From NCBI RefSeq assembly GCF_005222805.1, contig NZ_STGC01000002.1, positions 881,836 through 945,835 on the forward strand: a stretch of 64,000 bases of DNA. Reading direction: 5' to 3'. Of the stretch, positions 18,145-26,268 are shown in pieces. The first letter of the stretch is position 1. Each line of letters starts with the position of its first letter. This DNA comes from Devosia sp. FKR38 (GTDB taxonomy: Bacteria; Pseudomonadota; Alphaproteobacteria; Rhizobiales; Devosiaceae). A program made the translations under genes and the position numbers. The notes below the pieces were generated by a model, which did no database searches, was not told the origin of the DNA, and saw only the letters and a program-made list of their open reading frames with translations.

Positions 18145-18534
18145 ATGCCTAAAGCCAGCGCTGTCAGTGTTCTTGTCGTTGACGACCAGCAGTCCATGCG
18201 CGGTATCTGCAAGTATATTCTTACCCAACTGGGCTTTAAGGACATCATTGAAGCCAAGAGCGGTCGGGATGCCCTGGGCAAGCTGGAAAAGTCCAATGTG
18301 GACCTGATCATTTCCGACTGGAACATGGAAGATATCGACGGGTTGACGCTGCTCAAGGTGATCCGCAAGCATCCGCGCACCCAGGCCATGCCCTTCATCA
18401 TGGCCACCGGCCGTTCCGACAAGGAGCAGGTCAAGGAAGCCATTTCCTTTGGCGTGAACAACTACATCGTCAAGCCCTATGACGCTTCGACCATGAAGAA
18501 GCGCATCGAGGCGGTGATCGGCGCGCTGAGCTAA
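18145..18534 (+). CDS. cheY: CheY response regulator (second copy)
   Basis: A 129-residue receiver domain. The acid pocket is D13/D14, the phospho-acceptor is D58 in ISDWNMEDIDG, the switch Thr is T88 and the Lys is K110 in VKPYD. The DWNM pattern is that of motor-binding CheY proteins, so this copy is the better candidate for the flagellar switch signal; that is inference. The ATG at 18145 follows AAGGTGAT. The gene ends the che block and a strong terminator follows. Confidence 0.92.
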   Translation: MPKASAVSVLVVDDQQSMRGICKYILTQLGFKDIIEAKSGRDALGKLEKSNVDLIISDWNMEDIDGLTLLKVIRKHPRTQAMPFIMATGRSDKEQVKEAISFGVNNYIVKPYDASTMKKRIEAVIGALS

Positions 18535-18552
18535 GCTAAGCTTAGCTGAGCT
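18529..18552. repeat. palindrome overlapping the cheY stop codon
   Basis: A perfect 14-base palindrome AGCTAAGCTTAGCT at 18534-18547 extends to 12-base arms with one mismatch. It overlaps the TAA stop (18532-18534). It has no T-run; it may stabilise the 3' end of the message or bind a protein. Confidence 0.6.
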
Positions 18553-18586
18553 AGTCGCCCGCCCGCCTTTTCGACCTGAATTTTTC

Positions 18587-18628
18587 GAACCCCTTCCAGC
18601 CCGCGCGCTGGGAGGGGTTCGGCGTTTT
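18587..18628 (+). terminator. terminator ending the che block
   Basis: A 14-bp stem from 18587-18600 with 18607-18620 (one G-T pair) and a CCGCGC loop, followed by GGCGTTTT. It lies about 50 bases after the second cheY stop and isolates the receptor array from the che operon. The rest of 18535-18835 is promoter space. Confidence 0.85.
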
Positions 18629-18685
18629 GGGCGGCAAATTCCCCCGCCAGACCGGACCGGCGGCGCAAAAAATGCGTCGTAATAA

Positions 18686-18693
18686 GTGGTTAA
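18686..18693 (-). promoter_or_regulatory. CtrA half-site-like GTGGTTAA before receptor 1
   Basis: GTGGTTAA is one base from ATGGTTAA, the reverse complement of TTAACCAT, and lies about 140 bases upstream of the receptor start. Weak alone; part of a recurring pattern. Confidence 0.25.
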
Positions 18694-18835
18694 TGCGCCA
18701 TGTGTATCGTTTGCATAGCCGGGCTTTGCCCGCATGGGGGAGTCTTGCTGCCATCGGCGCAATTGCGACGCGCCAGAGCCAAGATCACGTCGAGCGTGAC
18801 GGGCGCAGCATTGCATAGGAAAGCTGGAGTATTTG

Positions 18836-21373
18836 ATGGGACTGTTGCCGCATTTCAAAATCGCCCAGAAATTGCCTTTGGCACTGGTTGGTTCAGCACT
18901 GCTGGTGAGCGTGGGCGTGGGGATTGCCAGCTATCTGATTGGTTCGGCAACGGTTGATGAGCTGTCCAGACGCCAGATCGACACGATCGCCACCCAGGCG
19001 TCGTCGGAACTGGCCGCCTATTTCGATGGCATTTCCAAGGATCTGGCGATCACGGCGGCGACCGAATCGACCCAGACCACCATGCGGGACTTCAACATCA
19101 CCTGGGGTCAGTTTGGCACGGCCAAGCCGCCCAAGGATCCGGTGGTCGCCCTGCAGGACGCCTATATCAAGAACAATCCCGATCCGAGCCAGCGTGAACT
19201 GCTCGATGCGTCGACCGACGCCAAGCGCAGCAATTATGATTTTGCCCATTCCAAGGTGCATCCGGCGTTCCGCCGCCAGCTCACTGCGCGCGGCTATGCC
19301 GATCTGATGCTGCTCGATCCGGCTGGCAATCTGATCTATTCGGTGATGAAGCGCGATGATTTCGCGACCAATTTCGGCGCCGGTGGTCCCGGTGCCGCCA
19401 CGGGCCTGGGGCAGGCCTTTCAGGCTGCGGCCGGCATGACCGAGTCCGGTCAGGTGGCCTTTGCCGATTTTGCCGCCTATGCTGCGGCCGCCGGTTCGGC
19501 GCAGAGCTTTATGGCCACGCCGCTGTTTGACAATCGCCAGAAGCTGGTGGGCGTGCTGGCCGTGGCCATCTCGACGGCATCGGTGGATGCCATCATGAGC
19601 AAGGCCGAGGGCCTGGGCGAAACCGGTGAGAGCTTCCTGGTCGGTTCAGACTTCCTCATGCGCTCGGATTCGCGCTTCACCGCCGAGGCCGATGCGCTGG
19701 TCGCCCGGTTTGAATCGCCCGACGTGGCCTCTGCTTTGGCCGGCACGGCCGTTTCGGGCACCTCGAACGCCTATCGCGGCATGGACATGATCCTGACCGC
19801 CAAGCCACTGACCGTGGGCAATACCCAATGGGCGGTGGTGACGGTGATCGGCAAGGACGAGGCGCAGGCGCCGGTGGTGGCCATGCGCAATATGATGCTG
19901 CTGGTCGGCGCGGGCCTGCTGGCGATTGCAGCGGTGGCCGGTTATCTGTTCTCGCGCTCGGTGAGCCGCCCGATCACGGGGCTGACCGATACCATGGCGG
20001 CGCTGGCCGATGGCGATCTGAGTGTGACGGTGCGCGGCGGTGAACGCCATGACGAGATCGGCGCCATGGCGCGGGCCGTCGAGATCTTCCGGGAAAACGG
20101 TCTCAAGGTGGCCGAGATGACCGAGGCCGAGGCGGCCCAGGTGCTCAACCGTCAGGCCGAGCGGGCCGATATGATGCAGAATCTGCAGCGGGCTTTCGGT
20201 ACGGTGGTCGATGCCGCCATCGCCGGCGACTTCAGCCGCCGTGTTGATGTCGAATTCCCCGATGAGGAGCTCAACCGCCTGGCGCGTTCGGTCAACCATC
20301 TGGTCGATACGGTCGATCGTGGCGTCGGCGAAACCGGCGTGGTGCTGGCGGCGCTGGCCAATACCGATCTGACGCAGCGCATGATGGGCGAGTATGACGG
20401 CGCCTTTGCCAAGCTCAAGACCGATACCAATGCGGTGGCCGAGAAGCTGACCGAAGTGGTCGGCCAGCTCAAGCAGACCTCGCGCTCGCTCAAGACGGCG
20501 ACCGGCGAAATCCTCTCGGGCGCCAATGACCTCTCCGAGCGCACCACCAAGCAGGCCGCCACCATCGAGGAGACCTCGGCGGCCATGGAACAGCTTGCCG
20601 CCACGGTGATGCACAATGCCGAGCGGGCCAATGAGGCCAGCAAGGCCGCCGCCAGCGTGTCGCACACCGCCGAAGAGGGCGGCGTGGTGATGGGACAGGC
20701 GACCAAGGCGATGGAGCGCATTTCGAACTCCTCGTCCAAGATCTCCAACATCATCGGCATGATCGATGACATCGCCTTCCAGACCAACCTTCTGGCGCTG
20801 AACGCCTCGGTGGAAGCGGCCCGCGCTGGTGACGCCGGCAAGGGCTTTGCCGTGGTCGCCGTGGAAGTGCGGCGCCTGGCACAGTCTGCCGCTTCGGCCT
20901 CGTCGGAGGTCAAGCTGCTGGTCGAGGAATCGGCCCATGAGGTCAATGGCGGGTCGCGCCTGGTGGCCGACGCGGCCAGCAAGCTGGAATCCATGCTCAC
21001 GGCGGCACGCTCGTCCAATGAGCTGATGAGCGGCATTGCCCGCGAAAGCCGTGCCCAGGCCGCCTCGATCGAGGAGGTCAACACGGCTGTGCGCACCATG
21101 GACGAAATGACCCAGCACAATGCGGCGCTGGTGGAGGAAATCAACGCGGCCATCGAGCAGACCGAGACGCAGGCCTCCGAGCTGGACCGTATTGTGGAAG
21201 TGTTCGACACCGAGGATGGGCAGCGGGCCGAGGCGCCTGTGGCGCGTTCGTCCAATCCGGTGCGGGGCATTGCCGAGGGTGCGCGGGGCTTGCAGGACAA
21301 GATCCGCAGCGCGGCAAAGTCCTATTTCAGCAAGGGCAATACGGCTGTCGGGCAGGACTGGAACGAGTTCTAG
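18836..21373 (+). CDS. methyl-accepting chemotaxis protein, large periplasmic sensor
   Basis: The protein has 845 residues. A membrane helix at 12-35 and one near 350 enclose a periplasmic sensor of about 310 residues with dCache-like character (ARGYADLMLLDPAGNLIYSV). A HAMP domain (SVSRPITGLTDTMAALADGDL) and a second HAMP-like stretch follow, then methylation helices (TIEETSAAMEQLA and [13 protein letters not shown]) around the tip [20 protein letters not shown]. The C-terminus is DWNEF, a CheR/CheB tether. The ATG at 18836 has GGAG eight bases upstream. The sensor domain resembles that of the receptor at 28520. The ligand is unknown. Confidence 0.93.
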   Translation: MGLLPHFKIAQKLPLALVGSALLVSVGVGIASYLIGSATVDELSRRQIDTIATQASSELAAYFDGISKDLAITAATESTQTTMRDFNITWGQFGTAKPPKDPVVALQDAYIKNNPDPSQRELLDASTDAKRSNYDFAHSKVHPAFRRQLTARGYADLMLLDPAGNLIYSVMKRDDFATNFGAGGPGAATGLGQAFQAAAGMTESGQVAFADFAAYAAAAGSAQSFMATPLFDNRQKLVGVLAVAISTASVDAIMSKAEGLGETGESFLVGSDFLMRSDSRFTAEADALVARFESPDVASALAGTAVSGTSNAYRGMDMILTAKPLTVGNTQWAVVTVIGKDEAQAPVVAMRNMMLLVGAGLLAIAAVAGYLFSRSVSRPITGLTDTMAALADGDLSVTVRGGERHDEIGAMARAVEIFRENGLKVAEMTEAEAAQVLNRQAERADMMQNLQRAFGTVVDAAIAGDFSRRVDVEFPDEELNRLARSVNHLVDTVDRGVGETGVVLAALANTDLTQRMMGEYDGAFAKLKTDTNAVAEKLTEVVGQLKQTSRSLKTATGEILSGANDLSERTTKQAATIEETSAAMEQLAATVMHNAERANEASKAAASVSHTAEEGGVVMGQATKAMERISNSSSKISNIIGMIDDIAFQTNLLALNASVEAARAGDAGKGFAVVAVEVRRLAQSAASASSEVKLLVEESAHEVNGGSRLVADAASKLESMLTAARSSNELMSGIARESRAQAASIEEVNTAVRTMDEMTQHNAALVEEINAAIEQTETQASELDRIVEVFDTEDGQRAEAPVARSSNPVRGIAEGARGLQDKIRSAAKSYFSKGNTAVGQDWNEF

Positions 21374-21405
21374 TCCCGCCGGCGCCGGTGATTGCAGAGC
21401 CGATG

Positions 21406-21436
21406 AAAACGGGGCCTCAGGGCCCCGTTTTGTTGT
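21406..21436 (+). terminator. terminator after receptor 1
   Basis: An 11-bp perfect stem AAAACGGGGCC / GGCCCCGTTTT with a TCAG loop, followed by GTTGT. It closes a single-gene transcript. Confidence 0.88.
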
Positions 21437-21544
21437 CTGATAGCGGTTTACTGCGCCACGGCAACGCGATGTTAAGATGCTGTGCGCTATCCCGGGGCTA
21501 CCATACAAGATTGTGGTTGTTCGGCAGCGGGGGGAATGCGCGGA

Positions 21545-23608
21545 ATGAAGGCGAAGTCGGGTTTCTGGGGCAATATCAAGCTGACGACGGCTATTGCCGG
21601 ACTGGTGTTGGGCAGTATCGTGGTGACGATCACAGCCTATTCGGTCAGTGGCTATCTCGATCTGCGGCGCCAGGCCGTGCAGCAGTCGATCAACCAGCAG
21701 GTCGCCAATCTGCAGGTGGCCGGCACGATCCTGGAAAAACGCCTGTCCGGCGCGGTGCTGACTTGGGCCGAGGATGGCAGTATTGCTGCGCTGCAGGCCT
21801 ATTCGCTGCCCTTCTTCCACGACACGGCGGCCATCGATTCGGTGACGCGTATCACCCATGGCGCGGCGGCCATCTTCGGGCTTGATCCGGCCAGCGGTCA
21901 GTTCATCGCCAAATCAACCAGCTTTGAGGCTGCTGACGGCAAGCGGGTCATCGATTTTGCGCTCGATCCGGCCTCGCCCGAACAGGCCGCTTTGGCGCAG
22001 GGCCTGCCCTATTTTGGCACCGTGACCATGCAGGGCACGCGCTTTTTCGGCGCGTTCCAGCCCATGAGCAGTCTCAAGGGCGAGCTGATCGGCGCGTTCT
22101 TTGTGGGTAGCGATGCCGCCGTTGCCGAGGCGGCCGCTGATGCGAGCCTGGGTTCGACGGCGCTGCTTGGCCTGGTGCTGCTGGTCGTGCTGGGCGCGAT
22201 CAGCCTAATTGCAACGCGCCTGCTCACCCGGCCCATTCCGCGCATCGCCAAGGCCATGGATGCCATTGCCGAAGGCCGGTTCGACACCGAAGTGCCCTAT
22301 CTCAGCCGGGGCAATGAGCTGGGCGCCATGGCGCGGGCCGTGGACGTGTTCCGCGCCAATGGGCTGCGCGTCAGCGAAATGACCGAAGCCGAGGCTGCGC
22401 GTATCATTGCCGATCGCGATGCCCGTCAGGAGATGATGACCCAGTTGCAGTCGGCCTTCGGCCAGGTGGTGGATGCCGCTTCGGCTGGTGACTTTACCCG
22501 CCAGGTCGAGACCGAGTTCCCCGATCCCGAGCTCAATGGCCTGGCCAGGAGCATCAATGCGCTGGTGGCCAATTTCAACCGCGGCGTCACCGGCATTGGT
22601 GGTGTGCTGGCCGCCCTGGCCAATACCGATCTGCGTCAGCGCATGGATGGCGCCTACGAGGGCGCGTTCGCCACGCTGCAGACCGACATCAATGCGGTTG
22701 CCGACAAGCTGTCCGAAGTGGTGGGTCAGTTGCGCGAGACCTCTGGTACGCTCAAGACTGCTACCGGCGAAATCCTGAGCGGCGCCAATGATCTGTCCGA
22801 GCGCACCACGCGTCAGGCCGCCACGATCGAAGAGACCTCGGCGGCGATGGAAGAGCTGGCGCGCACGGTGATGCGCAATGCCGATCAGGCCGGCAAGGCC
22901 AGTGCGGTGGCCTCCACCGTCATGCGCGCTGCCGAAGACGGCGGCCTGGTGATGGAACAGGCGACGCAGGCCATGAGCCGCATTTCGCAGTCCTCGGGCA
23001 AGATCTCCAACATCATCGGGCTGATCGATGACATCGCGTTCCAGACCAACCTGTTGGCACTGAATGCCTCGGTGGAAGCGGCGCGTGCCGGCGATGCCGG
23101 CAAGGGCTTTGCCGTGGTGGCCGTCGAGGTTCGGCGGCTGGCCCAGTCGGCTGCCAATGCCTCCAGCGAGGTCAAGCAGCTGATCGAGCAGAGCGCCAAT
23201 GAAGTGCGCGGCGGCACCTCGCTGGTGGGCGATGCCGCCAGCAAGCTTGAGGCGGTGCTGGAAGCCTCGCGCTCGTCGAGCGAGCTGATGACCGGCATTG
23301 CCAGCGATAGCCGCGACCAGGCGGGCGCCATCGATCAGGTGTCGATCGCCGTGCGCACCATGGACGAGATGACCCAGCACAATGCGGCGCTGGTGGAGGA
23401 GATCAACGCCGCCATCGAGCAGACCGAGGCCCAGGCAACCGCGCTCGACCTGATTGTCGATGTGTTCGCCGTGGACGATGATCGACGTTCGGCCGGAGCA
23501 CAGGCCCGGCGGCCGGCCGCGGCGCGGACACCGGCTGCGGCGCCGCGCCGACCGGTGCCGAAGCGCCACGGCAATGCCGCTCTCGACAATGACTGGACGG
23601 CTTTCTAG
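21545..23608 (+). CDS. methyl-accepting chemotaxis protein, Cache_3-like sensor (A)
   Basis: About 687 residues. Two membrane helices (about 13-35 and 200-222) flank a periplasmic domain whose late part GTVTMQGTRFFGAFQPM, followed by LIGAFFVGSD, is typical of Cache_3/Cache_2 sensors for small carboxylates and similar ligands. Two HAMP-like units and a complete signalling hairpin with both methylation segments follow. It ends in DWTAF, a variant tether. The ATG at 21545 has a G-run about 10 bases upstream; the frame is open to 21482. It is paralogous to the next receptor. Confidence 0.9.
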   Translation: MKAKSGFWGNIKLTTAIAGLVLGSIVVTITAYSVSGYLDLRRQAVQQSINQQVANLQVAGTILEKRLSGAVLTWAEDGSIAALQAYSLPFFHDTAAIDSVTRITHGAAAIFGLDPASGQFIAKSTSFEAADGKRVIDFALDPASPEQAALAQGLPYFGTVTMQGTRFFGAFQPMSSLKGELIGAFFVGSDAAVAEAAADASLGSTALLGLVLLVVLGAISLIATRLLTRPIPRIAKAMDAIAEGRFDTEVPYLSRGNELGAMARAVDVFRANGLRVSEMTEAEAARIIADRDARQEMMTQLQSAFGQVVDAASAGDFTRQVETEFPDPELNGLARSINALVANFNRGVTGIGGVLAALANTDLRQRMDGAYEGAFATLQTDINAVADKLSEVVGQLRETSGTLKTATGEILSGANDLSERTTRQAATIEETSAAMEELARTVMRNADQAGKASAVASTVMRAAEDGGLVMEQATQAMSRISQSSGKISNIIGLIDDIAFQTNLLALNASVEAARAGDAGKGFAVVAVEVRRLAQSAANASSEVKQLIEQSANEVRGGTSLVGDAASKLEAVLEASRSSSELMTGIASDSRDQAGAIDQVSIAVRTMDEMTQHNAALVEEINAAIEQTEAQATALDLIVDVFAVDDDRRSAGAQARRPAAARTPAAAPRRPVPKRHGNAALDNDWTAF

Positions 23609-23632
23609 GCTCGTCTCAACGAACAGCACGAC

Positions 23633-23667
23633 AATAGGGGCGTCCGGCAGGGCGCCCCTATTGTTTT
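23633..23667 (+). terminator. terminator after receptor 2
   Basis: A 10-bp perfect stem AATAGGGGCG / CGCCCCTATT followed by GTTTTG. The rest of 23609-23912 is AT-richer near 23815-23880 and probably holds the next promoter. Confidence 0.85.
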
Positions 23668-23837
23668 GCGGCGCCTGCTCGTGGCCCATGGCGCAGGGCC
23701 CTGGCCAGGGGCGCAATCGCGCCAGGCCGGCTCGGCGCGAAGATCGTCAAAGCAGTCCATATCGCTGTAAAAGCGGCGACGTCAGGCATCAACCTCGTTT
23801 TATTTCAATGGCTTAGCCGCATAAATAGAGGCAATAC

Positions 23838-23845
23838 TTGGTTAA
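23838..23845 (-). promoter_or_regulatory. CtrA half-site-like TTGGTTAA before receptor 3
   Basis: TTGGTTAA is one base from ATGGTTAA and lies 67 bases upstream of the start. It sits in the AT-rich part of the intergenic region, where a promoter is likely. Confidence 0.25.
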
Positions 23846-23912
23846 TTTTGTGCTGTTACTGTTTTGTGACTGCGGGCTTTTTGCGCCTGGCGGATGATCC
23901 TGGAGTCTATTC

Positions 23913-25988
23913 ATGACCAGTCGTATTGCTGCCTTTGCCGGTCGTATCAAGCTGACCACGATGATTGCCGCATTGGTGATCTCGGCGGTGATTGTGTCGG
24001 TCAGTGTGGTGACGCTGGCGCTCTATCTGAACCTCAGCGAGTCCTCGCGCCGCGATGCGATCAAGCAGCAGGACACCAATCTCAAGACTGCGGCGACCAT
24101 TCTGGAAAGCAGCCTGCCGGGTGCGGAAGTGCAATGGTCCGACACTGGCAGCATTGACGCCATCAAGACCTGGGCCATGCCCAAGCAGTTCAGCAATGAC
24201 GAATTGGTGGATTCCATCAAGCGGGTCACCGGCGAGGCCGCCACGCTGTTTGGCTGGAGCGAGGCCGATCAGGATTTCGTGCGCATGACCACCACCATCG
24301 TGGGGGCCGACGGCGCGCGCATCGTGGGCACCAAGCTGGGCCAGGACAGCGCCGCCTATCGCTCGATGATGGAGGGGAAGGTCTATTACGGTGCGGCCAA
24401 TATCGTGGGTCGCCCGTTCTACACCGCCTATCAGCCCATCATTGACCAGGCCGGCAAGCCGGTGGGCATTGTCTTTGTCGGCATCGACCGCGCCGAGATC
24501 GATGCGCGCATCCAGGCAACGGTCCAGCTGCTGCTGATGGTGGGCGCCGGCGTTCTGGTGGTGCTGGGTGGCCTGGGCTATCTGCTGTCGCGCTTCATGA
24601 TGGCGCCGGTGCCGCGCCTGGCCAAGGTGATGAAGCAGGTGGCCGATGGCCAGTATGACACCAGGATCGACTATCTGGGGCGCGGCAATGAAGTGGGCGA
24701 CATGGCCCGTGCGGTGGAGGTGTTCCGCACGCGTGGCCTGGCGCTGGTGCAGATGACCGACGAAGAAAAGCAGGCCTCGCTGCGGCGTCGGGAAGAGCGC
24801 ACCGACATGATGATGACGCTGCAGGCGGCCTTTGGCGAGGTGGTGGATGCGGCCATCTCGGGGGACTTCTCCAAGCGCGTGCATGCCCAGTTCCCCGATC
24901 CCGAGCTCAATGCCCTGGCCCAGAGCGTCAACCAGCTGGTCGAGACGGTGGACCGCGGCCTGTCCGAGACGGGCCATGTGCTGGCGGCGCTGGCCGATAC
25001 CGATTTGCGGCAGCGCATGACCGGCACCTATCAGGGCGCCTTTGCCCGGCTGGCGGAAGACACCAATGCCGTAACCGACCGGCTGACCGATGTGGTCAGC
25101 AATGCCAAGCAGATTTCCGGCTCGCTCAAGCAAGCGACGGGCGAGATCCTGTCGGGCATCAATGATCTGGCCGAGCGGACCACCAAGCAGGCCGCAACCA
25201 TCGAGGAGACCTCGGCGGCCATGGAACAGCTGGCCGGCACGGTGACCAGCAATGCCGAAATGGCCGAATCCGCCAGCAGCCAGGCACAGGCGGTGTCGGG
25301 CAATGCGGCCCAGAGCGGCGTGACGATGAACGAGGCCAATGCGGCCATGGAGCGGATCACCGCCAGCTCGGCCAAGATTTCCAGCATCATCGGTCTGATC
25401 GACGACATTGCTTTCCAGACCAATCTGCTGGCGCTCAATGCCTCGGTGGAGGCGGCGCGGGCCGGTGATGCCGGTGCCGGCTTTGCCGTGGTGGCGGTTG
25501 AGGTGCGGCGCCTGGCCCAGTCGGCGGCCAGTGCATCGGCCGACGTCAAGACGCTGATCGAGCAGTCGGCCATGGAAGTGCAGGGCGGCACGCGTCTGGT
25601 CTCCAGCGCCGCCGAGCAATTGGTCGGCATGCTGGCCGCGATCGATGAGAATGCGGCCATGATGCACAAGATCGCCGCCGCCAGCCGCACCCAGGCCGTC
25701 GCCATCGAGGAAGTGTCGGTGGCGGTGCGGACGCTTGACGAAATGACCCAGCACAATGCTGCGCTGGTCGAACAGACCAATGCCGCCATCGAGCAGACCG
25801 AGGCCCAGGCCAGCGAGCTCGATCGCGTGGTGGATGTGTTCACCATTGCCGGCAGCACCAAGGCTCCGCCGGCCGCCCGCCGGCCCGAACCCGCTCGGCC
25901 AGCCCCGGCGCAGCGCTCGGCTTCGGCGGCGCGCGGCTATCTCAGCCAGGGCAATGCGGCCGTTTCGACGGATTGGAACGAGTTCTAG
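23913..25988 (+). CDS. methyl-accepting chemotaxis protein, Cache_3-like sensor (B)
   Basis: The protein has 691 residues. Membrane helices near 16-38 and 205-228 enclose a Cache-type domain. The signature YYGAANIVGRPFYTAYQPI, followed by PVGIVFVGID, is clearer than in the preceding paralogue. HAMP, a second HAMP-like unit and the methylation helices are intact. The tip is [20 protein letters not shown] and the end is DWNEF. GGAG lies eight bases before the ATG. It is probably monocistronic. Confidence 0.93.
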   Translation: MTSRIAAFAGRIKLTTMIAALVISAVIVSVSVVTLALYLNLSESSRRDAIKQQDTNLKTAATILESSLPGAEVQWSDTGSIDAIKTWAMPKQFSNDELVDSIKRVTGEAATLFGWSEADQDFVRMTTTIVGADGARIVGTKLGQDSAAYRSMMEGKVYYGAANIVGRPFYTAYQPIIDQAGKPVGIVFVGIDRAEIDARIQATVQLLLMVGAGVLVVLGGLGYLLSRFMMAPVPRLAKVMKQVADGQYDTRIDYLGRGNEVGDMARAVEVFRTRGLALVQMTDEEKQASLRRREERTDMMMTLQAAFGEVVDAAISGDFSKRVHAQFPDPELNALAQSVNQLVETVDRGLSETGHVLAALADTDLRQRMTGTYQGAFARLAEDTNAVTDRLTDVVSNAKQISGSLKQATGEILSGINDLAERTTKQAATIEETSAAMEQLAGTVTSNAEMAESASSQAQAVSGNAAQSGVTMNEANAAMERITASSAKISSIIGLIDDIAFQTNLLALNASVEAARAGDAGAGFAVVAVEVRRLAQSAASASADVKTLIEQSAMEVQGGTRLVSSAAEQLVGMLAAIDENAAMMHKIAAASRTQAVAIEEVSVAVRTLDEMTQHNAALVEQTNAAIEQTEAQASELDRVVDVFTIAGSTKAPPAARRPEPARPAPAQRSASAARGYLSQGNAAVSTDWNEF

Positions 25989-26021
25989 ATCAGCGCCGGC
26001 TGAACCGGACCTGTCTGACAG

Positions 26022-26047
26022 GGCGCCGCTTGCGGCGCCCTTTTTTC
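26022..26047 (+). terminator. terminator after receptor 3
   Basis: The stem GGGCGCCG / CGGCGCCC with a CTTG loop is directly followed by six T. Confidence 0.9.
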
Positions 26048-26268
26048 CGTGGCGACCGCGATCACAATTCACGGCGCATTAACGCTATCTAGATTATTCA
26101 TTCCAAGTGGGCACCGAAAAGAATGCTGTGTCCAACCAACCCGTCGGACGGCAGAACGCCGCCCGACCACACCAATTGAATAGTCGTCAGAACGACATCC
26201 GGATGCTCGAATGCGGCCCAAGGCGGGTCGGACCGGACGGGTCGCCCTGACGAGACAGGAGTCCAGGA

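Noticed and set aside
18587-18628. Possible CRISPR or tandem-repeat structure around the palindromes after cheY
   Set aside because: Only single hairpins are present, with no repeated unit or spacers.
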